DNA of 64,000 nt from Terebella lapidaria (lineage: Eukaryota; Annelida; Polychaeta; Terebellida; Terebellidae). Positions 33,497 to 45,204 of the stretch are shown here, piece after piece. The stretch lies in the NCBI GenBank assembly GCA_949152475.1, contig OX424570.1, forward strand, positions 3,274,181 through 3,338,180, read 5' to 3'. The notes under the pieces are model-generated. The model saw only the letters and a list, made by a program, of their open reading frames with translations. It searched no databases and was not told where the DNA came from. The first letter of the stretch is position 1; every line of letters starts with the position of its first letter. The translations under genes and the position numbers were made by a program.

Positions 33497-36235
33497 TTTT
33501 TAGGTTACCGAACCTTTGGTCCGATAACCTATTGGCATGGCGTTGCGTCCGTCGTCCGTCGTCCGTCCGCCGTCCGTCCGTCCGTCCGGCGTTAACATTT
33601 TTATCTTTAAAGTTAACGATCGAATCTTTCTGAAATTTTGCACAAAAATGCCTGAAAATATATTGAGAAGGAGGTATTTTTTTTGTTTTTTTATTTTCGC
33701 ATTTTTTCAAAATGGCGGCCGTTTTTGTCGAAAAACGCTCAATTTTGGACCTTGACGGCCATTTTCTCAAAAACTGTCTGATCAGTTTTGAGTTTTTGGT
33801 TTCAAAAGATTCCCCTCATTCCCGGCCCCTCAGGGCCGGGTATATGTGATTGTCGTTGACCTCACCCTATGTATCTCCTGTCTTCCGACTCTCTCGGACG
33901 ACTCTCTTAGATTCAGCATACATTGGTGTTGGTTTCGCGAATTTGCAATAAAAGCCGATAAATTCCGCTAAACTGATTTAAAAACACTGCTAATATCACT
34001 ATACTAAAAATAAGAATTTTAATGACAATGAGAAGTGCTGTTTCAAATGAGTTTTCGGCTGGTATTCGCAAGTGCAATTACCGATTCTCCTGCCGGTTAT
34101 TTTGGAACTTCTCATATTTGAACCGCCCCAGATATAATCACTGCGTTATATAACTACGCCAACAAGTAATCACTAAGAATATGTTGTATTGCAGCGACAG
34201 ACAGTGATACACTAGGTGTAAGCATTTCAGAGAATAGTTTAAATTATCTTTTCGAATTATTACAGTTGCATTAGGCCTGTTAGATCATTTTTCGTGGGGC
34301 GATCAAGCGTGTAGCATAATAAAACTGAAGCATGAGAAATTTTGTTGCTTCACAAGCGCGATCGCCTTTAATAGCCAAGACCGCCATAACGAAGCCGTGA
34401 CGAATCCGTGCTTTCGACCACGGGTACTTAAAAACCCGGCAATAGGTATAACCTTTATTCCAGTTTTATATGGAATTTTGTACATATGCCTAGGGGCCTA
34501 ATGTGCAGGATCGGTTAGACATGAGTAATAGTAATTGTAATACGGCTGTACACATACACTTTAGGCCTATTCATCAAATCCTGCCGCCTCTATGTGAATA
34601 TTTAAACCTATGGTGATGTTTTGGGGCATATTGGGAATGTGAGATTTTAAACTAGAAGATAGTTTCCAGATTCTTGGGCGACTTATGGAGCAGGAATTTA
34701 TAGTAGGATTTTTTTAACAGAGCTGCCGACGGCTAGGTCCAAAGACTGGCACTGGCGATCTGGCATACCGTACATCTAAGTGGACTTGGGGGAGATAAGT
34801 TGGCTGAGGGTGTACACAATTTCCTGTTTCATTTACTTTGATGTGACTGATTGTGTGACTTTTTATATGAACTGTACAAATATTGTTGTGAGTTATTCAT
34901 ATATATGTGTTGATTGTGTATTGAATGTGTTGAATTCAGATTTGCGAGTCCATGGGAAACACGTACACATAAAAGGGCCGGGTTTTTTTCTGCCATGTTT
35001 TCTAAAACATGGCGTTATACTTGTATACCTATGTGATATGTATAAGTTTGGCTGCCCTAAATTCGCCGGTCTCCGTGTGGCGGCCATTTTTAATTTTTGG
35101 CGGGTCGGCAAAAAAAACATTTTTCGCCCCAAATCGCATTACTATCCATTTTGGGCCATTTCTAGGGCAAAAAAAAATTTTCACCCTTTGAAAAAAATTT
35201 TGGACTTGAAAAATTTTCGGCACTTTTTTCCTTCATAATGGGAGCTGTCTGGACTGTACTCATAGAACGCTTGAAGATAGAGCTTAGAAATTGGCACTTT
35301 CAAATGGGAAGTCATATATGGCGACTTGTGTGGTGACCTTGAATTTGACCTTGGATGACCTTGAAAGGTCAAAACAGCCATTTTTGGGTCGAAAAATGCT
35401 CAAATTCGCACCTGGTCTGTATTTTCTCAAAAACTATCTGATCAATTTTGAAATTTTTGTTTAAAAAGATTCCTCTTATATACCTCTGTGACGTGTATGA
35501 GTTTTGTTGCCCTTGAATCGCCGATCTCCGTGTGGAGGCCATTTTGAATTTTCGACGAGTCGGCGAAAAAAAATTTTTCCGCCCAAATCGCATTACTATC
35601 CATTCCGGGCCATTTCTCGGCGAAAAAATTTTTTTCACCCGTTGAAAAAAATTATGGACTTAAAAAATTTTCGGCACTTTTTTCCTTCATAATGGGAGCT
35701 GTCAGGACTTTACTCATAGAACGCTTGAAGATAGAGCTTAGAAATTGGCACTTCCAAATGGGAAGTCATATATGGCGACTTGTGTGGTGACCTTGAATTT
35801 GACCTTTGATGACCTTGAAAGGTCAAAACAGCCATTTTGGGGTCAAAAATGCCCAGATTTGTCTCTATAGATGAAATGCTTGCAGATAGAGCTCATGTTT
35901 GCATTATGAACATATAGGAAGACATATATGGCTCAACTAATGATGACCTTGAACTTGACGTCAGATGACCTTGAGTGCCAAATGTCTGACTTGGAATGTG
36001 TAAATTGACCTGAGCGGCCTAAACGATTCCACCCAGATATATCTTTGTATTATGAACATAGAGAATATCAATACCGCACACATACATGTAATGGTGACAT
36101 CGAAGTTCACACGGATGACCTTGATTGGTAAATCTCAAGGTCATATGTTTACACTGCGAACCTTGATTGGTAAATCTCAAGGTCTGTTACCTGCCAGTGC
36201 TGCCATGGCCAAACCAAAATAGTCCGGTAACCTAT
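33497..36235. repeat. Member A of the GGTTACCG...GATAACC terminal-repeat family
   Basis: The left terminus TTTTAGGTTACCGAACC followed by GTCCGATAACCTATTGGC and a (CGTCCGTCCGTC) run is shared with 36257 and, inverted, with 44285 and 4632. A degraded right terminus (TAGTCCGGTAACCTA) lies near 36215-36232. A ~460-bp unit (GTGTGGCGGCCATTTT...CCTTCATAATGGGAGCTGTC) is repeated near 35030 and 35490 and again at 36840 in the neighbouring element. The part at 33800-34900 has no recognised content. Non-coding. Confidence 0.6.
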
Positions 36236-37389
36236 CTTAGCCTTTGGGCTAATTTTTTAGGTTACCGTACCTATGGTCCGATAACCTATTGCCGTCGCGT
36301 TGCGTCCGTCGTTCGTCCGGCGTCCGTCGTCCGTCCACATTTTTATCTTTAAAGTTTACAGGCGGATTTTCCTAAAATTTTGAACAAAGCTGCTAAAAAT
36401 ATTTCAAAAGGATGGTATTTTTTAGTTTTTTGATTTTCGCATTTTTCTGAAAATGGCGGCCATTTTAGACGAGAAATGGCCAATTTTGGACTTTGGAGGC
36501 CATTTTCTCAAAAACTGTCGGATCAGTTTGAGATTTTTTTTTCAAAAGATTCCCCTTATGTATCTTTATTCCCCTTATGTATGTTTAAAAGTTTTGTTGC
36601 CTATGAATCGACTGTACTCATAGAACGCTCGAAAATAAAGCTTAGATATTGGCACTTTCAAATGGGAAGTCATATATGGCGACTTGTGTGGTGACCTTGA
36701 ATTTGACCTTGGATGACCTTGAAAGGTCAAAACAGCCATTTTTGGGTCGTAAAATGCTCAAATTAGCACCTGGTCTGTCTTCTCGAAAACTGTCTGATCA
36801 GTTTTGAGCTTACTGTTTCAAAAGATTCCCCTTATGTACCTTTATGATGTTTATAATTTGTTGCCCTTGTATCGCCGGTCTCCGTGTGGCGGCCATTTTG
36901 AATTTTTGGCGGGTTGGCAAAAAAAAAAATTGTTTTGCCCCAAATCGCATTACTATCCATTTTGGGTCATTTTTAGGCAAAAAAAAATGTTTCACCCTTT
37001 GAAAAAATTTTTGGACTTGGAAATTTTTTGGCACTTTTTTCCTTCATAATGGGGGCTGCCAGCTGACTATACTCATAGATTGTTGAAGATAGAGCTTAGA
37101 TATTGGCACTTTCAAACAAGAAGTCATAGATGGCGATTTGTGACCTTGAATTTGACCTTCGATGACCTTGAAAGGTCAAAACGGCTTTTTTTTGTCGAAA
37201 AACGCTCGATTCTGGACTTCGACGGCCATTTTCTCAAAAACTGTTCAGATGGATTTCAGGTTTTCGTTTAAAAAATCTCTCTTATGTACCTTCGCCACAT
37301 GTATAAGTTTGTCTGCTTTTGAATCGCTCGGAAGTGGGCAATTTTGGCCCAAATGGGACTTCCCCATGTTATTTTCCTATGCTTTATAA

Positions 37390-38792
37390 TGGGGCACATT
37401 ACTACTCATATCTCAATTAGAATTGAAATTAGAGATTAGGAATTGATTGTGATCAATTAGGAAATGATATATGCCGAATATTCTCATGACCTTAAACTTG
37501 ACCTTTGATCGAATTTTGAAGGTCGCAGCACAAAATGGCTAGTATCTTGCTTATTATCGACTTTACAGCTTAGGAATCAAGTGTGAACATACAGGAAATA
37601 ATATATACCAAATATTCTGATGACCTTGAATTTGACCTTTGACCTAATTTTCAAGGTCACAGCACAAAATGGCTAAAATCTCGCTTATTATCGACTTTAC
37701 AGCTTACGAATTTTAAACATAAAATAGCCTTAACGAAGTTTCGTTGTTCGAATCATCATTTAGCAATAGAAGAAAATAGATATACAAATATAAGAAGGAT
37801 CGATCGTTTCTGTCAATATTGTCGTAAATATAAAGATATCTATGTTATGGAAGATGAAATTCACTTCTTATTGATATGTCCATTATATAAGAAATTAAGA
37901 CAAACGTTTCTTCATAGTTATATTTCCGACATCCATACTGTAACTGAAAACTTTATCTATATAATGTCCTGTAACAAAACTGAATGTATAAAAAACTTGG
38001 CAGCCTTTGTATATAATGGTTTGAACATGCATGCAACCCAAATGTAAATTTATGAATTTCTGTAATGCACCACGTATTATATAGGTTTTCAGCACAGAAA
38101 TGAAATACTATGTACATGGGCCTGTTTGGCCTTTCGTGAAATAAAGTTCCAAAGTTATATAAAAAAAGAATCAATTGTGGACCTATAGGAAATGATAATG
38201 CTGAATATTATAACGACTTCACTTCGACCTTTGACCTCATTGTCAAGGTCAGAGCACAAAATGGCTAATATCTCACTTATTATTGACTTTACAGCTTATG
38301 AATCAATTGTGATATATGCTGAATATTTTGATGACCTTGAATTTGACTTCATTTTCAAGGTGAGAGAACAAAATGGTCAATATCTCACTCATATTGACTT
38401 CACAGCTTAGGAATGCACAGTGAAAATATAGGGAATGATTTACGCTAAATATTTTGGTGACCTTGAATTTGACCTTGGCCTCATTTTCAAGGTCAGAGAA
38501 CGAAAAAGGTTAATATCTTGCTTATTATTGAAAAAAATACAGCTTAGGAATCAATTGCAAACATATTGGAAATGATATATGCTGAATATTCTCATAACCT
38601 TGAACTTGACCTTTGACCTCATTTTCGAGGTCAGATCACAAAATGGCTAATATCTCACTCATTATCGACTTTACAGCTTAGGAATCAATTGTGGACATAT
38701 AGGAAGTGATATAGACAGTATATTCTGATGACCTTGAATTTAACCTTTGAACTTAATTTCAAGGTCATAGCACAAAATGGCTAATATCCGGG
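37390..38792. repeat. ~130-bp satellite, left arm
   Basis: Head-to-tail units of ~130 bp with GAATCAATTGTG, ATGATATATGCTGAATATTC, TGACCTTGAATTTGACCTTT and ATGGCTAATATCTC in the same order, interrupted by the LINE fragment. It is the inverse of the array at 41740-43860. Confidence 0.85.
37711..38167 (+). mobile_element. 5'-truncated LINE 3' end with A-tail, inserted in satellite
   Basis: The satellite unit is broken between ACAGCTTACGAA and GAATCAATTGTGG; the 457-bp insert ends in AATAAAGTTCC...TATAAAAAAA. It encodes ~110 C-terminal residues to a stop at 38047 that include FCQYCRKYKDIYVMEDEIHF and LLICPLYKKLR, the Cys-His zinc-binding pattern found after the reverse transcriptase in several LINE families. 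GAA on both sides may be the target duplication. Only the 3' end is present. Confidence 0.75.
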
Positions 38793-41690
38793 TGCCCAGC
38801 CGGCCCAGCACCCGAGGGATCTTCCTCCGGCAAATCCGCTCCCAGTGGGGAGAAACCACCCCAGCCCTCCGGACAGCCCAAGCTATCAGATCGTGATCTG
38901 CGGCTTGTGAAGCTCCGGAAGGAGGCCCGAGCGATGGGGCAGGATAGCCTGTCTGACGAGGCACTGCTGGCCGGCTGGGCGAACCTTCAGAAGAAGAGGA
39001 GTTCGTCCGCCGGGCGCGTGAACAACGCACCTGACTGCGTCCGGTCACAGTCCGGTCCTAGGGGATCTTTGCGATCCTCGGGGTCGCAGCCACCGTCTCA
39101 AAGGCTGTGGGCCGAGATGGGCCCCGAACTGCCGGGTGTATGCCAGGGCGAATTGTTTCACACGCGGTTTGCCGAAGAGTCCTACGCCCGCCGCGCAGGG
39201 GGCAAGGGCGTGTCAGCCAACATACTCTTCACCAGACGCCGTCAGTTGATGGAGGTGGAGATGGAAGGGCTGGCGCCGCTGAAAGAGTGAGGGATACGCT
39301 GTCCCTTCTGTCCAGCGACCTTGGACTGGTATGAGGACCATCACGATGCCCTCAGTTACGATCGGTGGTATCCCACCGCCGATCATCTGAACCGGCACGT
39401 GAGCGGGTATCATTACCCCTGGGTGAAGCTATTCATTTGCCACAGGTGCTCCGGCAGGAGCGAACGATACTTCCCCAGTTTGGAGGCTCTGAATGCTCAC
39501 CGCGCAAAGGCGCACCTCGGTGATGCTCTCTACACCGAGAATGAAGAGGCGGGGCCTGTATTCAACTTTGTATACATTCCACCTCGTGTGGCTCCGTCCA
39601 TGACCACGTCAGGGACGAAGAAGAACCGGATCTTCCACCACGGTCCATGGCATTCGCACAGCGCGTCATGGACGATGGTTGGAAAGAGTCTGGCATAGTG
39701 TCGGCGGGTTCGAGCTGTGCGACTCAGCTGTCGGCCACCATGGGCCAGAATACGCGGCGGCAACAGAGGCCGTCCGCCAACCCTCGTTAATCCAACTGGG
39801 TGAAGACCGGCCACGGATCACAACTGTGGTGTCCGAGATGCCGCACATTGCGGCACGGACCCGCATGGCTTCGCCCAAGCAACGCACCCAGTCAACGGCT
39901 ACAGGGAAGATCCCATCTTCCGGAACTGCTCCGGAGACCGAGGCCCCTCGTCAGTCGCATGATGCGCTCACGGACGAAGCAAATCCGTGCTTGTTTGAAG
40001 TGACGGTACCCTCGGAACTGTCAGAGGGACGTAAGGTGGCGGACATCACCTCTCCCTCGAGCTCAATGCATGGGGCCCGACCAAAGGCCCCCAGCGCATC
40101 TCTTCCAGAAACAAGCAATTTTGGGCGCCCCACACCTATCTCGAGGTCCGCGTCCAATTCCTCTGTGGGAGCAAGCGGCTTAGCTGTGGGTTGGCAGTGT
40201 ACCGCCACCCTGGCCTTAGACGCCGTGGACTCGTGGAGAAAATACTGCGACAGCACAGCTCCGAGACCACCCGGGCCTACTTTCCGCGAGTCCACAGGCC
40301 GTGCTTCCAGCCACCGCCGGGAAGGGCTGGAGCGGATTCCGTCGGAGACAGCGCTGCTAAACATGCCTGTGCCCTGGGCAATCAATGAGCTGGGGACCGC
40401 AGGAATAGGAGCGCTGGCGCATGAATGAGACCCGTACCCCTGGGCTGAGGCCTCCCGGGCGGCGTGCCACATGGCGCACGACCAGGGCCTCATAGATGGT
40501 ACCAGGCAAAGCTTGGAGAATTATTGGACTTTCGCAGCTGATAACGAGCACAAGGCCTTTGAAGAAGGGAAAGCCTTTGCTCAAGCTGCGGAGAACGAAA
40601 AAAAACAGTCCACATCTGACGAGATGACCGCCAAAGTACATCGACTACGGGCTGAGAACGAGGAGATGAAGCGCCGCCTGCGCTTCATCTAAGGGCTGTA
40701 GGTGACTCTAGGTCGTCCGCCCTCGCGCAAGAAGCTGTACGGCGGTCGGATGACGCACTAGAATGGGCGATCTACCCCATATTAGTCCGGATATGGGGAG
40801 AGCACACGCCTGAAGACCTGCGCATCCGGGATCAGATCGATATGTTCACCGAAGTTGCAAAGATCGGTGCAGCATATCTTCCGGCCTCCTTGCTGGCTGC
40901 TCCGCTGGGGCTCGATCGGCGCCACCACCCTGCATTCCACGTCCGCCCCTCCAGCAGGTCGAGTTCGCACTCCCTGCCCCAGTCCGGGAGAGATGATCTC
41001 AGCCGTCCACAGACAAGAAGGACTGTGTGGACGAGCAGCCCATGGAGGAGGGTCAGGGCTAGTGTAGCCCTGCCGCTGCGGCGATGCAGCAGCGTGCTGG
41101 AGTCCCTTCTGGCGGCTCCGCCGTACCTCGGGACCTCACGGGTCTGAGGTGCTGTTCGGCGAGAGGTACTACCACTTTTGGTCACTCGGTGTGTCGTTTT
41201 ACAAAATTTTCTAAATTTTAAAGTTTAACCTTAAAGATATTCCAAAGACTTGGCACACCGTCCCTTTCGGAGAATGACCTTCCAAGGTCATCTTACTCTC
41301 TGGAACACCTCGCTCAAAATGTTAGCTTGTTTTTTTAGGGTTTATTCACAATTTTGGAGTGCGTTTCGGTATGATCAGTAATTCCAGGGGTCGTTCCCCA
41401 TTCTTCAAAAACGGACCCTTATGGTCCGCGGAGCATGTTGGGGACCAACATTGTAAGGAGGGGGTAATGTGGCGATTTTGCCCAAGATCGCGGCAGGAGA
41501 TTCTTTATTAAACACTTTCTTGTTTCTGGCCGCTTCGTGTTCAATCTATGTACGATGTTGATTGTATATCCATATCTTCAGTAGAGTGGATCATCACAAA
41601 TATTTTTCATTCAATAAAATCTCCGTGTTCAGAGCATTCATTACAATTCATGTGTTATTGATTATACAATTGATAGGGGATCTTCAATCA
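38793..41690 (+). mobile_element. GC-rich LTR-element fossil: accessory ORF, polypurine tract and partial LTR
   Basis: A GC-rich island in AT-rich satellite. Plus-strand parts: an N-terminal segment (38907-39290), a zinc-finger segment (39321-39698, with HLNRHVSGYHYPWVKLFICH and a second Cys2His2-like finger), a Ser/Pro-rich middle (39679-40428) and a C-terminal coiled coil (40471-40692, VHRLRAENEEMKRRLRF). The same order, zinc block then low-complexity then coiled coil, occurs in the third ORF of the Gypsy element at 57347-60145, so this is probably a relative of that ORF from another Gypsy lineage. A purine tract (AAGGAGGGGG) and an LTR-like start follow. It is broken (several breaks) and lacks gag and pol. 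Older than the two LTR elements with matching LTRs. Confidence 0.65.
41468..41690 (+). repeat. Putative LTR of the GC-rich fossil
   Basis: TGTGGCGATTTTGCCC begins directly after a polypurine tract (AAGGAGGGGGTAA). An AATAAA lies near 41616 and a CA end near 41686-41690. No partner LTR was found at the left, consistent with a fragment. Confidence 0.5.
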
Positions 41691-41739
41691 GTTGTAAAAA
41701 GAGAAATTAACCCAAGGGCTAAGAAAGCTCACCGGACAA

Positions 41740-43860
41740 TATATATTTTAGATATTAGCCTTTTGTCTCATGACCTTGAAAATAAGGCCATTGGTCAATT
41801 CAAGGTCATAAGAATATTCAGCATATATTTCAAGTATGTCCTCAATGGATTCCAGAGTTGTAAAGTCGATAATAAGTGAGATATTAGCTATTTTGTGATG
41901 TTACTTTGAAAATGAGGTCAAAGGTCAAGTTCAAGGTCATGAGAATATTCAGCATATATCATTTCTTCTATGATTCCAATTGATTCCTAAGCTGTAAAGT
42001 CGATAATAAGCGAGATATTAGCCATTTTGTTCTCTGACCTGGAAAATGAGGTAAAAGGTCGAATTCAATGTCACCAAAATATTCAGTATATATCATTTCC
42101 CATATGTCCACTATGGATTTCTAAGCTGTAAAGTCGATTAAAGGCGAAATATAAGGTCATCAAAATATTCAGTGTATATCATTTTCTATACGTCCACAAT
42201 TGCTCGTAAGCTGTAAAGTCGATAATGATCGAGATATTAGCCATTTTGTGGTATGACCTTGAAAATAAGGTCAAAGGCCAAATTCAAAGTCATCAAGAAT
42301 ATATAGGAAATATTATTTCCTATATATCCACAATTGATTCCTAAGCTGTAAAGTCGAAAATAAGCGAGATATTAGCCGATTTGTGTTCTGAAATTGAAAA
42401 TGAGGTCAAGGTCAAATTCAGGGTCATCAAAATATTCAATATATATCATTTTCTATATGTCCACAATTGGTTCCCAAGCTATAAAGTCAATAGAGGAGCA
42501 AGATATAAGCCATTTTGTTCTTTGACCTTGAAGATGAGGTCAAAGGTCGAACTCAAGGTCATGGCAATATTCAGCATATATCATTTTCTATATGTTCACA
42601 ATTGATTCCTAAGCTGTAAAGTCGATAATAGGCGAGATATTAGCCATTTTGCCCTGTGACCTTGAAAATTAGGTCAAAGGTCAAATTCAAAGTCACGATA
42701 ATAATCTGTATATATCATTTCCTATATGTTCATAATTGATTTCTAAGCTGTAAAGTCAATAAGAAGCGAGATATTAGCCAGTTTGTCTTGTGACCTTGAA
42801 AATGAGGTCAAAGGTCAAATTCAAGGTCATGAATATATTCAGCATATATCATTTTCTATATGTTCACAATTGATTCCTAAGCTGTAAAGTCGATAATAAG
42901 CGAGATATTAGCCATTTTGCCCTGTGACCTTGAAAATTAGGTCAAAGGTCAAATTCAAAGTCACGATAATAATCTGTATATATCATTTCCTATATGTTCA
43001 TAATTGATTTCTAAGCTGTAAAGTCAATAAGAAGCGAGATATTAGCCAGTTTGTCTTGTGACCTTGAAAATGAGGTCAAAGGTCAAATTCAAGGTCATGA
43101 ATATATTCAGCATATATCATTTTCTATATGTTCACAATTGATTCCTAAGCTGTAAAGTCGATAATAAGCGAGATATTAGCCATTTTGCCCTGTGACCTTG
43201 AAAATTAGGTCAAAGGTCAAATTCAAAGTCACGATAATAATCTGTATATATCATTTCCTATATGTTCATAATTGATTTCTAAGCTGTAAAGTCAATAAGA
43301 AGCGAGATATTAGCCAGTTTGTCTTGTGACCTTGAAAATGAGGTCAAGGGTCAAATTCAAGGTCATTAATATATTCAGCATATATCATTTTCTATATGTT
43401 CACAATTGATTCCTAAGCTGTAAAGTCGATAATAAGCGAGATATTAGCCATTGAGTCCTGTGACCTTGAAAATCAGGTCAAAGGTCAATTCAAAGTCACG
43501 ATAATAAATCTGTATATATCATTTCCTATATGTTCATAATTGAATTCTAAGCTGTAAAGTCAACAAGAAGCAAGATATTAGCCATTTTGTGGTATGACAT
43601 TGAAAGTAAGGTCAAAGGCCAAATTCAAAGTCATCAGGATATTCGGCATAAATCGTTTCCTAATGTCCACAATTGATTCCTAAGCTGTAACGTCGAAAAT
43701 AAGCGAGATATTAGCTGATTTGTGTCCTGACCTTGAAATGAGATCAGAGGTCAAATTCAAGGTCACTAGCATATTCAGGCTATATCATTTCCTATATGTC
43801 TACAATTGATTCCTAAACTCTAATCTCAATATTGAGTGAGATATTAGGCAAAATATGTCC
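41740..43860. repeat. Satellite, right arm, with a 268-bp higher-order repeat
   Basis: Units of ~134 bp: GATATTAGCCATTTTG, TGACCTTGAAAATGAGGTCA, AGGTCAAATTCAAGGTCA, CATATATCATTTCCTATATG, ACAATTGATTCCTAAGCTG. At 42643, 42911 and 43179 GCCATTTTGCCCTGTGAC recurs exactly 268 bp apart, alternating with GCCAGTTTGTCTTGTGAC, so pairs of monomers have been amplified recently as dimers. Many monomers hold AGGTCAAAGGTCA. Confidence 0.9.
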
Positions 43861-44285
43861 CATTATAAAGGATAGGAGAATTTAACATGGGAAAGTCCCG
43901 TTTGGGCTGAGTTTGGACCAAAATGACCCACTTCGAGCGATTCAAAGGCAACGAAAGCTATACACGTCACAAGGGTACAGATGGGGAGTCTTACGCATCA
44001 ATAAGAAAAAAAGTTACTGAACAGATTTTGAGAAAACGACCGTCAAAGTCCAAAATTGGCCCATTTTTCGTCAAAAATGGCAGCCATTTTGAAAATTTTT
44101 TTTGTGAAAATGGAGAAACTAAGGAATACCTCCCTCCCTCTCGAAATATTTTTTAGGCGTTTTTGAGCAGAATATTAGAAAGATTCGATTGTAAACTTCA
44201 AAGATAAAAATGTAGACGGACGACGACGACGACGGACGCAACGCCACGGCATTAGGTTATCAGACCAAGGTCCGGTAACCTAAAA

Positions 44286-45204
44286 ATATTGTGTCAAAAT
44301 TGGTGCCACAACTACCAATGCATGTCACGCCGCACCCTAGGGAATGTGGGAGTTGAATTGTTAATTGAATGCTCATTGATCATTGACCACACTATAAACA
44401 GTTGACATGAGGAACGTGTAATTAGTGGACAAGGAAAAGCTTTCTTCCGGTAAAGTATTTGTGGCCCTAGTAATAAAATTGATTGGTTTGTATTGCTGAC
44501 TTATTAAAACGATTGTAAATAATTCAGCATTGACAACTCCAGATATTTTTAAATCACCAGTTTCGAGAAATCAGGGAGGTCTTATGCTCCAATATAATGG
44601 TAAAACACGGGAGCACAGCCATTAAATGTTAGGCGACAAAGATTATAGGAATTGTTTATAAGACGATGCACAAATGTATGAAGCATTGAGTTTTACATGA
44701 CTCGCTCCGATATGGAACAGACACGTTGAACGATGCACAAACACATTTTTCGAGGTCAGTGATCATTCCAGTTGGTTTGAATGTCGGGGGAAAATCCCTG
44801 GAACTGCGTAAACGTATGAATATAGAGCTAAAGGTTTTGTGAAACACATTACTATTACTGAACAAGATTGCAGGATCCTCACTAGTCAAGGCTATTATTG
44901 TTCACAACAAAAATAGCTGAGATTAGAAACATTTATTGTAAACACATATATGTTTTGTTCAAGTAAGATTTTATGGATACAGTAATAGACATGCAATCAA
45001 TACCAAATATTAAATATTTCGCGCGATCATCTAAACCAAGTGCGTTAAAGTTCAGGGTAATCATGGCCATCAGGAGGCGAGATCAGATTCCGGGGAGAAC
45101 GATCATTTCCAGGACTACGCGAAGCACCCGTACAAATTGTGAAAATTTTAATCCCAGACACTATCCCAAAACTTGATGACAGTATTAACTATACACTATG
45201 TTTG
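44286..45204. other. Non-coding, no gene seen
   Basis: AT-rich. A 77-codon minus-strand frame at 44656-44889 has no recognisable content. Probably 3' flank of the membrane-protein gene. Confidence 0.4.

Larger units (their letters stand above)
36257..44285. repeat. Member B: ~8-kb inverted-repeat (fold-back) element with satellite arms
   Basis: The terminus TTAGGTTACCGTACCTATGG at 36257 is matched in inverse by the end CCGGTAACCTAA at 44285. The adjoining sequences are also mirrored: GTCCGTCC runs versus GACGGACGACG, and CGGAAGTGGGCAATTTTGGC near 37330 versus its inverse near 43910. Arms 36257-38792 and 41691-44285 are dominated by a TGACCTTGA satellite. The loop is a GC-rich LTR-element fossil (38793-41690). 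The left arm also carries a later 5'-truncated LINE (37711-38167). Confidence 0.65.
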
